This document shows, in pieces, positions 44,873-54,814 of a stretch of DNA of 64,000 nt. The notes beneath the pieces were generated by a model that was given only the letters and a program-made list of their open reading frames with translations, ran no database searches and was not told the origin of the DNA. The translations under genes and the position numbers were made by a program. Every line of letters starts with the position of its first letter. Positions within the stretch are counted from its first letter, which is position 1. Source of the stretch: Pseudidiomarina atlantica (lineage in GTDB: Bacteria; Pseudomonadota; Gammaproteobacteria; Enterobacterales; Alteromonadaceae); contig NZ_JPIN01000002.1 in assembly GCF_000753735.1 (NCBI RefSeq), positions 186,001 through 250,000 on the forward strand. The letters are read 5' to 3'.

Positions 44873-45841
44873 ATGAAACAGGCAGTAAAATTAAGCGCAC
44901 TTGCTCTGGCAAGTGCGTTTTTAGTTGGTTGTGCGACTATTGTTGAATATCAATTGGCGCAGCGGCCGCAAAACTTTAAGCTCGACCACGAGGTTGACTT
45001 AAGTCAGTTTAATTTTGACGAACGCGAGTTTTGCTTACCACATCTCGGCGGTTGTACCGGCTATATCCTTGGTCATCCGGCTACTGCCGAGGACGACAAA
45101 TACACCATGAAAATGGACATCGAAGTCGATGACATCGACTATCAGACGGAACTGGTGCTGCAGCGTGAAGAGCTGCCCCTACGCAAGGGAACTGTTGTAC
45201 TTCTGCATGGTTATGGCGTCGACAAACGTGCGACTCTGATGCTTGGTTTGCACTTTCGTTTTCTTGGTTATCACACGATTGCCCCTGACCTAACTGCCCA
45301 TGGCGGTTCACGTGTCGATACCCCGAGTTATGGCGTAACTGACGCATTAATGCTATCCACTTTGATTGACAGTTTGCCGGCGCGCGAAGTCCCCAAACCG
45401 CTGCACATCATGGGCATCTCGATGGGTGCTGTTGCTGCCGCCCATTTGGCAAAGCAACGTGACGATGTCACCAGCGTCATGCTGTTAGCACCGATGCGGC
45501 CGCTTAATGAGGCGTCGCGTGCTATGGCGCAGCTAACAATGCCCAATTTGAGTCGTTTATTGCCGGCCGAAGCGTTCGATGAGGGCGTTACGGCGGCTTT
45601 GCAAAAACAAGGCTTAACGGTGGCTGATACCGATTTGCGAGAGCTCATTCCTGAGCTTGGCGCGCCAGTGTTTATCGCGGCCAGTGATAAAGATGCAATT
45701 GCACCCTACGAATTCTTCTTACCGCTGGAGTCTGAGCAAGTGGAGTTGGTGATGCGCCCAGGTTATCACCATTTAACCGCTGCGATTCCCGATGCTGAGT
45801 TGCATGCCGAAATCCTTGAGTGGTTGCAGCAGGTGGAATAA
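44873..45841 (+). CDS. alpha/beta hydrolase lipoprotein
   Basis: 322 residues. The N-terminus is a lipoprotein signal (ALALASAFLVGCAT; Cys near residue 19), so it is anchored in the outer or inner membrane. The alpha/beta hydrolase signatures are VVLLHGYGVDKR (oxyanion), GISMGAVAA (nucleophile Ser), FIAASDKDAIAP (acid) and GYHHLTAA (His). It is probably a lipase/esterase or peptidoglycan-unrelated hydrolase; the substrate is unknown. It follows metY by 31 bases on the same strand, so read-through from the met genes is possible. Confidence 0.85.
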   Translation: MKQAVKLSALALASAFLVGCATIVEYQLAQRPQNFKLDHEVDLSQFNFDEREFCLPHLGGCTGYILGHPATAEDDKYTMKMDIEVDDIDYQTELVLQREELPLRKGTVVLLHGYGVDKRATLMLGLHFRFLGYHTIAPDLTAHGGSRVDTPSYGVTDALMLSTLIDSLPAREVPKPLHIMGISMGAVAAAHLAKQRDDVTSVMLLAPMRPLNEASRAMAQLTMPNLSRLLPAEAFDEGVTAALQKQGLTVADTDLRELIPELGAPVFIAASDKDAIAPYEFFLPLESEQVELVMRPGYHHLTAAIPDAELHAEILEWLQQVE

Positions 45842-45845
45842 CCAC

Positions 45846-47477
45846 CTACTGCAGCATTTCGTCTGGTAACGGCACCTCAATACAGGCACACAAGATGGCT
45901 AACAGTTGCCGCTCAGCGGGCGAAATCTTGCCATCTTTACGAACCGTGGTGAGCCAATTATCGACCAACCGCTCTTTCTGCGCGGGTGACCAACCACGAC
46001 AGGTATTCAGCGCCAACGCCAATTGCTGGCGATCAACATCATGACCTTTATCGGTTTGTTCCAGCGCGTGCACCGTAATGGTTAGTGCTTCGCCGTTGTC
46101 GACGGTTGCTTTGAAGCGTGTTTTTGGCAACAACTGCCGCGCCAATAATTGATACAGCCCCCAATGGAAAAGATCCTGACTGTCGGCCATTTGCTCTAAG
46201 TCTTTCAATAGGTTGAGCCTATCGCTTTCTTTTGCTTGACGTAAGGCCGGCACGGCAAGCTCCACCAGCGCCAGTTGTTGTGCTGGGTTGAGCTCGGCAA
46301 AAGTTTCGTTGTGTTCATCGAGTAATTGCGACAACACCAAATCATGCACGACCTGCGGCGCTTGTTGCGGGCTATGAATTTGTTCCAGTAAGGCTGCCGG
46401 TAAGGCGAGCATTGCCAGTTTGTTTAATGCTGACGGTTGGGGTTGTGCTGCCGTGTGCTCTTTTTCGCTGCGACTACGCGCTTTTCGCGGCTCGGGATAG
46501 CGACCATTCCAGCGCGGCTCGATTCGCTTGATGCGTTTTTCCAGCGGAGGATGAGTGGCCATCATGCCAAACCAGTGTTTCAGTGCTTCACCGAAGAACA
46601 TATGTGCCGCTTCGTCGGCATTTTGGTGTTGAATGCGGCTGCCATATTCACGTGCGCCAATCTGCTTCAAAGCACCAGACAAAGCATCAGGATTGCGGGT
46701 AAATTGCACCGCCGCGGCATCCGCCAGGTACTCGCGTTGGCGACTCACCGCCGCTTTGATCAAGTTGCCAAACAACACGCCAATCCAACCGATGATCAGT
46801 AACGCCAAACCGACCATGGGCAACGGGTTCTTATTATTGCGACTACGGCTGGAGCCAGTGTGCAGCAGGATTCGCCCCAAGTGTGCGACGGCAAGAATAC
46901 CGGCGAGCGCAGCGATAAGACGAATATTAAGGCGCATATCGCCATTCAAGATATGGCTAAACTCGTGGGCAACGACGCCTTGCAACTGTTCGCGCGAAAA
47001 GGTCTCGATGGCACCTCGAGTCAGGCCAATCACCGCATCACGGGTGTCATAACCTGCCGCGAAGGCATTGATAGTGCTCTCGTTCGGTAAAATATAAACC
47101 GCAGGGACCGGCATATTCGCGGCAATCGCCATTTCTTCAACCACATTGAGCACGCGTCGCTCGACTGGATCTTGGGTGTCAGGGCTCACTAAAGTGCCAC
47201 CAAGGTGCTCGGCGACCACTTTGCCGCCAGCTTTAAGTTGCAGCCACTTGATCAGCATGACCAGCAAAATACCACCACCGACGACCAAGCTGACCCACAT
47301 AAAGGGCAGCCAATCGAGTTCGTAAGTGCCGCCCTGTTTCGCTTTTACTGCACCCATCACCATTGCTGCAACAACGGTTAAAATACCAATGATCAGGGTA
47401 AAGGCGAGAAAGAAAAGCACAACCAGCAGGCCGGTGTTGCGCCGTGCCTGCTGTTGATGTTCAAAAAAGTTAACCAT
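45846..47477 (-). CDS. M48-family membrane metallopeptidase (HtpX-like)
   Basis: 543 residues. Two N-terminal transmembrane helices (about 18-45 and 60-78) are followed by the M48 catalytic domain with zinc motif VVAHEFSHILNGD and the second-half glutamate region RQREYLADAAAVQFTRNPDAL. A 200-residue C-terminal extension (after about 335) has no motif I recognise; it looks alpha-helical and is followed by QLLAILCACIEVPLP. HtpX-type peptidases act in membrane protein quality control. It follows lemA by about 20 bases in the same direction, a common pairing. Confidence 0.9.
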   Translation of the reverse strand: MVNFFEHQQQARRNTGLLVVLFFLAFTLIIGILTVVAAMVMGAVKAKQGGTYELDWLPFMWVSLVVGGGILLVMLIKWLQLKAGGKVVAEHLGGTLVSPDTQDPVERRVLNVVEEMAIAANMPVPAVYILPNESTINAFAAGYDTRDAVIGLTRGAIETFSREQLQGVVAHEFSHILNGDMRLNIRLIAALAGILAVAHLGRILLHTGSSRSRNNKNPLPMVGLALLIIGWIGVLFGNLIKAAVSRQREYLADAAAVQFTRNPDALSGALKQIGAREYGSRIQHQNADEAAHMFFGEALKHWFGMMATHPPLEKRIKRIEPRWNGRYPEPRKARSRSEKEHTAAQPQPSALNKLAMLALPAALLEQIHSPQQAPQVVHDLVLSQLLDEHNETFAELNPAQQLALVELAVPALRQAKESDRLNLLKDLEQMADSQDLFHWGLYQLLARQLLPKTRFKATVDNGEALTITVHALEQTDKGHDVDRQQLALALNTCRGWSPAQKERLVDNWLTTVRKDGKISPAERQLLAILCACIEVPLPDEMLQ

Positions 47478-47497
47478 AGTTGAATAACAACGCTAAG

Positions 47498-48091
47498 TTA
47501 GAACTGAACTTTCGGTGCAGCTTGAATTTCTGCACTGTCAGCGAACTCCAGTAATTGGGCGTCTTTGCTGTGACCAAAAAAGCTCGCAAACATCACCGGT
47601 GGGAAGCTTTGACGGTAAGTGTTGTAGCTCATCACCGCATCGTTGAACGCTTGCCGTGCAAAAGCCACACGGTTTTCAGTGCTGGTCAACTCTTCGGACA
47701 CTTGCATCATATTTTCGTTAGCTTTCAGGTCAGGATAGGCTTCCATCACCACATTTAGGCGGCCGAGAGCGCTACCTAATGCAGTTTCGGCACCGCCGAG
47801 CTCAGCCATGGCGCTAGCGTTGCGTGGGTCAGATGCAGCTTTCGGAAGGGCCGCTGCAGCTTGGTTACGCGCAGCTGTGACCGCTTCTAAAGTTTCACGC
47901 TCGTGACTCAAGTAGGCTTTGGCGGTTTCGACCAAATTAGGAATTAAGTCGTAGCGGCGCTTCAGTTGCACTTCGATTTGCGCAAAAGCGTTTTCGAACT
48001 GGTTTTTCAAGCGCACGAGTTTGTTGTAGATACTGATCAAGTAAATGAACAGTACAACGGCGATAATGATAATAATCCATCCGGTAGTCAT
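47498..48091 (-). CDS. LemA-family protein
   Basis: 197 residues: one N-terminal membrane helix (GWIIIIIAVVLFIYLISIYN) and a four-helix LemA bundle with the signature LVRLKNQFENAFAQIEVQLKRRYDLIPNLVETAKAYLSHE. The C-terminal half has SYNTYRQSFPPVMFA. The cell role is unknown; LemA genes commonly precede M48/HtpX-like peptidase genes, as here. The start is ATG 48091 with GAGGA upstream; codons further 5' are not conserved. Confidence 0.92.
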   Translation of the reverse strand: MTTGWIIIIIAVVLFIYLISIYNKLVRLKNQFENAFAQIEVQLKRRYDLIPNLVETAKAYLSHERETLEAVTAARNQAAAALPKAASDPRNASAMAELGGAETALGSALGRLNVVMEAYPDLKANENMMQVSEELTSTENRVAFARQAFNDAVMSYNTYRQSFPPVMFASFFGHSKDAQLLEFADSAEIQAAPKVQF

Positions 48092-48173
48092 GGACTGCTT
48101 CCTCGTTGTTAGGGTGTCGCGCAACGGTGCGCAACATGCTATTCTTTGCCGTCATTTACTGGTCAAATTTTAG

Positions 48174-48821
48174 ATGAATCCATCGATGACGACAGCTGAC
48201 GGCAATTTATTTATTATCGCTGCACCAAGTGGTGCAGGTAAGTCTAGTCTAATCCGTGCGTTGCTGGCGCGCCACAATGACGGCAGCATGCAAGTGTCAG
48301 TGTCTTGTACCACGCGAGCGCCACGTCCCGGCGAAGTCGATGGTGAACACTACCACTTTCTAGATGTTGACACGTTTCGAACAAAAATCGAAGAAAATGC
48401 GTTCTATGAATGGGCAAAAGTTTTCGATAACTACTACGGCACCTCGCGCCAAGTCATTGAACATACCCTTAAACAGGGCATCGATGTGTTCTTAGATATC
48501 GATTGGCAGGGCGCGCGCCAGGTGCGTGAAGCATACCCTGCGGCGCATTCGATTTTCATTGTGCCGCCGAGTCTAGAGCTACTAGAGCAGCGTTTGCGCT
48601 CACGCGGGCAAGACTCAGATGAGGTCATTCGTGGACGCATGGCGAAAGCGCAAGCCGAAATGTCGCATTATCATGAGTTCGATTATTTACTCGTGAATGA
48701 CGATTTTGATGCAACCTTATTGAATTTTGAGCATATTGTGCTGGCGCAACGGCAAAGAATGGCATTGCAGCAAACGCGTCATGCGACTAAACTCAAAGAT
48801 CTCTTGGCGAATGATGGCTAA
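48174..48821 (+). CDS. gmk: guanylate kinase
   Basis: 215 residues, phosphorylates GMP to GDP. The P-loop is in [13 protein letters not shown] (about residues 13-25), the GMP-binding block is in [20 protein letters not shown], and [11 protein letters not shown] with the lid [17 protein letters not shown] are conserved. ATG 48174 gives a five-residue extension relative to ATG 48186; neither has a strong Shine-Dalgarno. It heads the gmk-rpoZ-spoT block, an arrangement common in gammaproteobacteria. Confidence 0.96.
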   Translation: MNPSMTTADGNLFIIAAPSGAGKSSLIRALLARHNDGSMQVSVSCTTRAPRPGEVDGEHYHFLDVDTFRTKIEENAFYEWAKVFDNYYGTSRQVIEHTLKQGIDVFLDIDWQGARQVREAYPAAHSIFIVPPSLELLEQRLRSRGQDSDEVIRGRMAKAQAEMSHYHEFDYLLVNDDFDATLLNFEHIVLAQRQRMALQQTRHATKLKDLLANDG

Positions 48822-48832
48822 ATCCGTATAAT
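48804..48832 (+). promoter_or_regulatory. sigma-70 promoter for rpoZ-spoT
   Basis: TTGGCG (48804-48809), a 17-bp spacer and a perfect TATAAT (48827-48832) form a good sigma-70 promoter inside the end of gmk. Transcription would begin about 60 bases before rpoZ, so rpoZ and spoT need not depend on the gmk promoter. Confidence 0.6.
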
Positions 48833-48846
48833 TCGTGACCCATTTT

Positions 48847-48864
48847 CGATCGTACGCACGATCG
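48847..48864. other. inverted repeat in the gmk-rpoZ gap
   Basis: CGATCGT-ACGC-ACGATCG, a perfect 7-4-7 dyad between the TATAAT and the rpoZ start codon. It has no T-run so it is not an intrinsic terminator. It could be an operator or a 5' leader hairpin. Confidence 0.4.
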
Positions 48865-48892
48865 CAGATTAATCAGTTGAGTTGGAGTAAAC

Positions 48893-49168
48893 ATGGCGCG
48901 CGTAACAGTAGAAGAAGCCGTAGATCGTATCGGTAACCGTTTTGACCTCGTATTGGTTGCAGCTCGTCGAGCTCGCCAGTTAGCGACCCAAGGTAAAGAC
49001 GCGATGGTGCCGTGGAAAGGCAATGAGAAAGCAACCGTAATCGCCCTCCGTGAAATTGAAGAAGGTCACATCGACGCGAAGAAACTCGACGTCGTTGAGC
49101 GTTCTGAAATGGCGCAGCAAGAAGCTGACGAACTGGCTGCAGTTGATGCGATTCGTGGTCTTGAGTAA
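48893..49168 (+). CDS. rpoZ: RNA polymerase omega subunit
   Basis: 91 residues, the usual length. [30 protein letters not shown] is the highly conserved N-terminal region that grips the beta' C-terminus, and it contains part of the ppGpp-binding site of RNA polymerase. The gene lies directly before spoT (five bases between), a conserved operon. TTGGAGTAAAC provides the Shine-Dalgarno. Confidence 0.98.
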   Translation: MARVTVEEAVDRIGNRFDLVLVAARRARQLATQGKDAMVPWKGNEKATVIALREIEEGHIDAKKLDVVERSEMAQQEADELAAVDAIRGLE

Positions 49169-49173
49169 CGCGG

Positions 49174-51279
49174 GTGTATTTATTTGAAGGGCTTCGGCAA
49201 CAACTAGCCGAGTACTTACCAGCTGAACACGTTCAGCGTGCCGCTGCGGCCTTTAAACTGGCCGCAGAAGCGCACAAAACGCAAAAACGCCAAAGCGGCG
49301 AACCTTATATTACCCACCCAGTAGCAGTTGCCGGTATCCTCGCCGATATGCGTTTAGACCATGAGACCATCATGGCCGCATTGTTGCACGATGTCATTGA
49401 AGACACGGTCTTCACCCAAGAAGATCTCGCCGAACAATTTGGCTCCACAGTGGCGGAGTTGGTCGAAGGCGTGTCGAAACTCGACAAGTTGAAGTTTGAC
49501 TCGAAAGAAGAGTTACAAACTGAGAACTATCGCAAAATGATTATGGCGATGGTGCACGATATTCGGGTCATCCTTATCAAGCTTGCTGACCGCACGCATA
49601 ATATGCGCACGCTTGGCTCACTGCGGCCCGACAAACGGCGGCGCATCGCCCGCGAAACGCTTGAGATTTATGCGCCACTTGCGCATCGCTTGGGTATTCA
49701 CGACATCAAGAACGAATTGGAACTGCATGGCTTTAAGGCCTTGTATCCGTGGCGTGCCAAGTTGTTGGAGTCGCAAGTGCGCCAAGCACGTGGCAACCGC
49801 CGCGAATTGGTCGAGCGGGTACAAACTGAAATCGAGAGCCGCTTGCGCGAGCACGGTATCGAAGCACGGGTGATGGGGCGCGAAAAACATCTCTACAGTA
49901 TTTACCAAAAAATGCTGCACAAAGAGCTACGCTTCGAACAAGTCATGGATATCTATGCGTTTCGCGTGATTGTTGATGAAGTCGATACCTGTTATCGCGT
50001 GTTGGGCGCTTTGCATAATTTGTATAAGCCGATAGAAACGCGCTTCAAAGACTACATTGCTATTCCTAAATCAAATGGTTATCAGTCGCTACATACCTCG
50101 CTCAAAGGTCCGCACGGGATTCCGGTCGAAATTCAGATCCGTACCGAAGAGATGAACCTAATGGCGGATCGTGGTGTGGCTGCGCATTGGCTGTATAAAA
50201 CCGATGAAGCCACTGGGACCACGGCGCAAGTACGTGCACGGCGCTGGATGCAAAGCTTGCTGGAGCTGCAACAAAGCACTGGCAATGCCTTTGAGTTTAT
50301 TGAAAACGTTAAGTCAGAGCTGTTCCCTGAAGAAATTTACGTGTTCACCCCTGATGGCCGTATTATTGAGCTGCCGCAAGGTGCTACGCCGGTCGATTTT
50401 GCCTATGCAGTGCATACAGACATCGGCAACACTTGCATTGGTGCCCGGGTGAATCACAAGGTCTACTCGTTGAGTAAACCCTTGGAGACCGGACAAACGG
50501 TTGAGATTAAAACGGCGCCAGGTTCGCGGCCTAATATCGCATGGTTAAACTTTGCAGTAACCGGCAAGGCGCGCGCGAAAATTCGCCAGTACTTGAAAGG
50601 CCAAGAAACCCGCGAAGCTGAGCAGCTCGGAGAGCGCTTGTTACGGGCTGCATTGGGGCCAGTCAACTATAATGACATTACTGAAGACGAGTTTGCACGG
50701 GTCTGTGAAGAGGTCAAAATAGCCTCTAAATCCGATTTATTACGAGAAATTGGCCTTGGCAACATGATGTCGGTAGCTATTGCCAAACGCCTGCTGGGTG
50801 AAATGCAGCAAATTAAAGATGACCAACCGAGCTACCGGAGTCTTGCTATCAAAGGGGCTGAAGGTCTGTTGGTTAGCTTCGCCAAGTGCTGTCGACCGAT
50901 TCCGGGTGACGATATTATTGCCCACGTAAGCCCAGGCAAAGGTTTGGTTATTCATCGACGCGAATGTAAGAACGTGCGTGGGCATGAAGACGAACCGGGG
51001 CGTTATTTCCCGGTGCAATGGGATAACAAACCAGAAGCTGAGTTTATTACCGAAGTGCGGGTTGAGGTGGTCAACCATCAAGGCGCACTGGCAAAGCTGA
51101 CGTCCGCCATTTCGGCGACTGGCTGTAATATTCATGGCCTGAAAACAGAAGAAGTTGATGCCAATATTTATTACATCGATGTGGCATTAACCGTACATGA
51201 TAGGAAGCAACTTGCCGATGTGATTCGCCACATCCGTAAGATGCCAGATGTTCAGCGCGTTGCGCGCTTAAGGAAGTAA
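49174..51279 (+). CDS. spoT: bifunctional (p)ppGpp synthetase/hydrolase
   Basis: 701 residues, full-length SpoT. Order: HD hydrolase (about 25-195; HD motif in [10 protein letters not shown]), synthetase (about 230-350; [22 protein letters not shown]), TGS (about 385-450), helical/zinc-finger linker and ACT (about 625-700; [21 protein letters not shown]). It sets the alarmone level in response to carbon, fatty acid or other stress. The hydrolase His/Asp residues are intact; the synthetase also looks intact. The start is GTG 49174 giving [11 protein letters not shown]; the Shine-Dalgarno is weak, suggesting coupling to rpoZ. It ends one base before ridA. Confidence 0.97.
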   Translation: MYLFEGLRQQLAEYLPAEHVQRAAAAFKLAAEAHKTQKRQSGEPYITHPVAVAGILADMRLDHETIMAALLHDVIEDTVFTQEDLAEQFGSTVAELVEGVSKLDKLKFDSKEELQTENYRKMIMAMVHDIRVILIKLADRTHNMRTLGSLRPDKRRRIARETLEIYAPLAHRLGIHDIKNELELHGFKALYPWRAKLLESQVRQARGNRRELVERVQTEIESRLREHGIEARVMGREKHLYSIYQKMLHKELRFEQVMDIYAFRVIVDEVDTCYRVLGALHNLYKPIETRFKDYIAIPKSNGYQSLHTSLKGPHGIPVEIQIRTEEMNLMADRGVAAHWLYKTDEATGTTAQVRARRWMQSLLELQQSTGNAFEFIENVKSELFPEEIYVFTPDGRIIELPQGATPVDFAYAVHTDIGNTCIGARVNHKVYSLSKPLETGQTVEIKTAPGSRPNIAWLNFAVTGKARAKIRQYLKGQETREAEQLGERLLRAALGPVNYNDITEDEFARVCEEVKIASKSDLLREIGLGNMMSVAIAKRLLGEMQQIKDDQPSYRSLAIKGAEGLLVSFAKCCRPIPGDDIIAHVSPGKGLVIHRRECKNVRGHEDEPGRYFPVQWDNKPEAEFITEVRVEVVNHQGALAKLTSAISATGCNIHGLKTEEVDANIYYIDVALTVHDRKQLADVIRHIRKMPDVQRVARLRK

Positions 51280-51280
51280 C

Positions 51281-51673
51281 ATGTCAAAAGTGATCATTAA
51301 CACAGAGAATGCGCCAGCTGCAATCGGCACTTATTCGCAAGCGGTGAAAATTGGTACTACGGTGTATTTGTCGGGGCAAATTCCGCTGGTCCCTGCGACC
51401 ATGGAGTTCATCAGCGAAGATTTTCGCGCGCAAGCAGTGCAAGTCTTTAAAAACTTGGCGGCGGTGTGTGAAGCGGCAGGCGGCGAATTACAAGATATGG
51501 TCAAAGTGCAGATTTATCTTGTCGATTTAGGCCAATTCGCCATCGTCAATGAAGTCATGGCTGAGTTCTTCGAGACGCCTTATCCTGCGCGCGCCGCAAT
51601 TGGCGTGAAAGCGTTGCCAAAGGGCGCGCAAATTGAAATCGATGGAATTATGGAGCTAAAGAGCACGAACTAA
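51281..51673 (+). CDS. ridA: RidA-family enamine/imine deaminase
   Basis: 130 residues, full length. RidA hydrolyses reactive 2-aminoacrylate released by PLP enzymes. Visible signatures are [32 protein letters not shown] and [23 protein letters not shown]; the carboxylate-binding arginine is PARAAIG. It starts one base after spoT and is probably cotranscribed with it. Its stop overlaps the convergent transporter gene. Confidence 0.95.
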   Translation: MSKVIINTENAPAAIGTYSQAVKIGTTVYLSGQIPLVPATMEFISEDFRAQAVQVFKNLAAVCEAAGGELQDMVKVQIYLVDLGQFAIVNEVMAEFFETPYPARAAIGVKALPKGAQIEIDGIMELKSTN

Positions 51674-53001
51674 GTCGTGCTCGGCTCGAGCTTTTCACGC
51701 CCTTCCAGCGGTTTGCGCCAGATAATCATGGCAATTGCAACAGCCGCTAAAATAAAGCAATAACCGGTATGAACACTGACCTCGATAGGTGCAAGCCCAA
51801 AGCTTGCGCCCATCAAGAGTGCCTGCGCGCCATAGGGCAATACGCCTTGCACCACACAAGCGAAGATATCGAGTAAACTCGCACTTTGTCGTGGTGCCAA
51901 ATTACCTTCTTCGGCAAGCCGTTTGCTGACTTCACCGGACAACAAGATAGTGACCGTGTTGTTCGCTACAGCAAGGTTGGTTAAACCGGTCAAGCCGGCG
52001 ACACCAAAAGCAGCACGCTGTTGCTGATGTTTGAACAACTTTTTGGTAGCGTTACTAACAGTATTCGATAAAAATTTCAGGCCGCCCTGTTGACGAATCA
52101 ACGCCGAGAGTCCACCGATCAATAAGCTCAAAAAGAAAATTTCTTGCATGCTGACAAAACCAGCATAGATGTCTTTGCTGAACGCGACCCATTCATAACC
52201 CACGGTGACCATGCCAAATGCTGCGGCAAGGATGATTCCTAGGGTGAGCACGGCAAACACATTGAGGCCCATCACCGCCAGCACGATGATAAAGAAGTAG
52301 GGCAAACTCAACCACAAGTTCGCTTCAGGGATCTTGGGTGGCACGGCGCCCGTATCATAAGTGACGAGCCAAATAAGAGTGATAATTGCTGCTGGAATTG
52401 AGATCTTTAAGTTCGCTTTGAACTTATCGCTCATATTACAGCCTTGGGTGCGGGTGGCGGCGATGGTGGTGTCAGAGATGATCGACAAGTTATCACCGAA
52501 CATGGCGCCGCTGACCAAGACCCCAGCGAGCAACGCCAGATCAATTTCGGCTGCTTGCCCTAAACCAAGCGCCACGGGTGCCAAGGCTGCTAAGGTCCCC
52601 ATCGATGTACCCATGGCAGTCGACACGACGGCAGCAATGATGAACAGCCCCGGTAACAAGAAGCTGGCGGGAATGACGTTAAGGCCAAGGGCGACCATGG
52701 CGTCGACACCACCGGTGGCTGCCGCAACGGTAGAGAAGGCACCAGCGAGCAGGTAGATCATACACATGGTGACAATATTGCGTTCACCAACGCCAGCTAC
52801 GAAGGTGTTGATGCGCTCTTCAAACTTTTGCTTGCTTAGCAGCACGCCCAGAATGATTGCAGGCAAAATCGCTACTGGGCTGGCGAGTTGGTAAAACGCC
52901 ATGTCGACGCCGGTCTGTTGAAAGTAGATGCCGGCACCAAGAAAGAGTGCGAGAAAAAGAGCCAGAGGAAGTAGCGCACGAGCGCTGGCCGATTCAGTCA
53001 T
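51670..53001 (-). CDS. metT: NhaC-family transporter, candidate methionine carrier MetT
   Basis: 443 residues with about 11-12 membrane segments, of the NhaC superfamily (annotated often as Na+/H+ antiporter). Conserved NhaC blocks are [44 protein letters not shown] and [25 protein letters not shown] subgroup called MetT was predicted by comparative genomics to take up methionine because it sits under SAM or MetJ control. Here three MetJ-box-like units lie just upstream, favouring that role over simple Na+/H+ exchange. It is convergent with ridA. The symbol rests on the regulatory inference. Confidence 0.8.
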   Translation of the reverse strand: MTESASARALLPLALFLALFLGAGIYFQQTGVDMAFYQLASPVAILPAIILGVLLSKQKFEERINTFVAGVGERNIVTMCMIYLLAGAFSTVAAATGGVDAMVALGLNVIPASFLLPGLFIIAAVVSTAMGTSMGTLAALAPVALGLGQAAEIDLALLAGVLVSGAMFGDNLSIISDTTIAATRTQGCNMSDKFKANLKISIPAAIITLIWLVTYDTGAVPPKIPEANLWLSLPYFFIIVLAVMGLNVFAVLTLGIILAAAFGMVTVGYEWVAFSKDIYAGFVSMQEIFFLSLLIGGLSALIRQQGGLKFLSNTVSNATKKLFKHQQQRAAFGVAGLTGLTNLAVANNTVTILLSGEVSKRLAEEGNLAPRQSASLLDIFACVVQGVLPYGAQALLMGASFGLAPIEVSVHTGYCFILAAVAIAMIIWRKPLEGREKLEPSTT

Positions 53002-53031
53002 AATACAGCTTACCTTGTTCTTGTAATTTTT

Positions 53032-53055
53032 AGACGTCCAGAAGTTTATATGTCT
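53032..53055. promoter_or_regulatory. MetJ boxes before the NhaC-type transporter
   Basis: Three adjacent 8-bp units: AGACGTCC (7/8), AGAAGTTT (6/8) and ATATGTCT (6/8), relative to AGACGTCT, ending 31 bases upstream of the minus-strand start codon. It is the third MetJ-like operator in the window. Confidence 0.72.
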
Positions 53056-53151
53056 TGCTCTTCTGGTGCAAGCGTTGAAAGCCTATTGGTTGTTGCCAAT
53101 TACTACGACTTCGTCATACTAAGTCTTATGTTGTACTAAGGAATCAAAAGG

Positions 53152-54681
53152 ATGTCTATGAGCCCCGATGAACTGCACTTACAATTACGTAATTTGCGCA
53201 AAGAAGATTACCCCGCCCTGAAAGAATTGATGGATAAGGTCTATCCCGATATTGGCGGTGCTTGGGGTGAGCATACCATCCTGAAGCTGGCTAAAGAATT
53301 TCCCGAGGGACAAATCCTACTCGAGGACAACGGCAAGCTGGTCGGTGTGGCGCTAACTGTGCGTGTGAAGTACGCACGTTTCAGTAACCCGCACACTTAC
53401 GATGATCTAATGGACGCCCGCGAAAATATTCTCAACGACCGCAAAGGTGATGCGCTCTATGGTTTGGATGTGCTGATTCATCCTGACTATCGTGGCTTCC
53501 GCTTGGGGCGTCGCTTGTATGACGCGCGCAAAGAGCTGTGTCGGCAAATGAACTTGAAAGCTATTTTGGCTGGCGGACGCATCGTTAACTTCCATAAATA
53601 CGCCGACGAAATGACGCCAGGACAGTATATTGAAGCGGTGCATCGCCGCGAGATTTACGATCCGATCCTGACTTTTCAGCTGGCCAATGATTTCACCGTA
53701 AAACGTCTACTGGGTCGCTATTTACCGGAAGACAAGCGTTCGGCGGGCTTTGCCACTTTACTCGAGTGGAATAACTTCTTGTACGAGCCAGCCGACAATA
53801 TTCTCGGCAGCCGTATCCGCAATGTGCGCGTAGGCGCGGTGCAATGGCAGATGCGCGAAATTGACTCGGTCGAAGAAATGCTTAAACAGGTCGAGTACTT
53901 CGTGGATGCCATGTCGAGTTACCAAAGTGACTTTGCAGTGTTCCCTGAATTCTTTAACGCGCCGTTAATGGGTTTGACCGATCAAAGCCAACAAAAAGAC
54001 GCGATTCGTTTCTTGGCCGGCTTCACCGACCGCTTTAAACGTGAGTTTTCGCAACTCGCGGTTAGCTATAACGTTAATATCATCACCGGCTCGATGCCGC
54101 TTAATGAAGACGATGTGATTTACAACGTTTCCTACTTATGCCGTCGCGATGGCACTGTCGAAGAACAGCGCAAGGTGCATGTAACGCCGCACGAGAAACG
54201 CGACTGGGTCATCGAGGGTGGCAATAACGTCCAAGTATTTGACACCGATGCGGGCAAAATCGGCATTCTGATTTGCTATGACGTCGAATTCCCAGAACTA
54301 GGTCGTCTAATGGCAGCTGAAGGTCTTGAGATCCTGTTCGTGCCGTTCTGGACCGACACCCGCAACGCATATTTGCGCGTGCGTCACTGCGCGCAGGCGC
54401 GTGCCGTCGAAAACGAATGCTATGTGGTGACGTGCGGCAGTATCGGTAACTTGCCACAAGTTGAAAGCTTAGACGTACAGTACGCGCAGTCAGCGGTGTT
54501 CTCACCGTCAGACTTTGCGTTCCCATACGATGCAATTCTGGCTGAGACAACACCGAATACGGAGCAGCTGATATTCTCTGATCTAAACTTAGATGAGTTA
54601 AGGTATTTACATCACGAGGGCTCGGTCACGAATTTGAAAGACCGACGCACTGATATTTACGAAGTCACCCGCAAGTGGTGA
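53152..54681 (+). CDS. GNAT acetyltransferase - nitrilase-family amidohydrolase fusion
   Basis: 509 residues. Residues about 10-205 form a GNAT N-acetyltransferase (motif A HPDYRGFRLGRRLYDARKEL; acetyl-CoA loop GFRLGRR). Residues about 225-495 form a carbon-nitrogen hydrolase domain with the catalytic triad Glu in VFPEFFNAP, Lys in EEQRKVHVTPHEKRDW and Cys in ILICYDVEFPE. This two-domain architecture is known but the substrate is not. It is likely to act on an amide or amine in nitrogen metabolism. AAGGA precedes the ATG at 53152; a second ATG lies at 53158. It is divergent from metT. Confidence 0.92.
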   Translation: MSMSPDELHLQLRNLRKEDYPALKELMDKVYPDIGGAWGEHTILKLAKEFPEGQILLEDNGKLVGVALTVRVKYARFSNPHTYDDLMDARENILNDRKGDALYGLDVLIHPDYRGFRLGRRLYDARKELCRQMNLKAILAGGRIVNFHKYADEMTPGQYIEAVHRREIYDPILTFQLANDFTVKRLLGRYLPEDKRSAGFATLLEWNNFLYEPADNILGSRIRNVRVGAVQWQMREIDSVEEMLKQVEYFVDAMSSYQSDFAVFPEFFNAPLMGLTDQSQQKDAIRFLAGFTDRFKREFSQLAVSYNVNIITGSMPLNEDDVIYNVSYLCRRDGTVEEQRKVHVTPHEKRDWVIEGGNNVQVFDTDAGKIGILICYDVEFPELGRLMAAEGLEILFVPFWTDTRNAYLRVRHCAQARAVENECYVVTCGSIGNLPQVESLDVQYAQSAVFSPSDFAFPYDAILAETTPNTEQLIFSDLNLDELRYLHHEGSVTNLKDRRTDIYEVTRKW

Positions 54682-54687
54682 CAACAA

Positions 54688-54786
54688 CGTTACTCGTTAT
54701 TCGTTGTTCGTTAGGGTGAGGAAAAAGCCGATTGGGTAGTTCATTAACGAATAACGATTAACGAATAACGATTAACGAATAACGAT
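54688..54786 (+). repeat. heptad repeat element C with inverted arms
   Basis: Left arm (54688-54714) carries heptads in minus orientation (CGTTACTCGTTATTCG...), the centre (54715-54744) is a non-repeated GTGAGG...TTCAT stretch, and the right arm (54746-54787) alternates AACGAAT and AACGATT five times. The two arms can pair, so a long hairpin is possible. Positions 54708-54757 are 48 of 50 identical to 61273-61322. It lies just before the acyl-CoA synthetase gene. Confidence 0.88.
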
Positions 54787-54814
54787 AATTTCTACAGAAC
54801 AAAAGGAACGAGCT

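Noticed and set aside
48847-48864. intrinsic terminator between gmk and rpoZ
   Set aside because: The stem has no following T-run and a promoter TATAAT lies before it.
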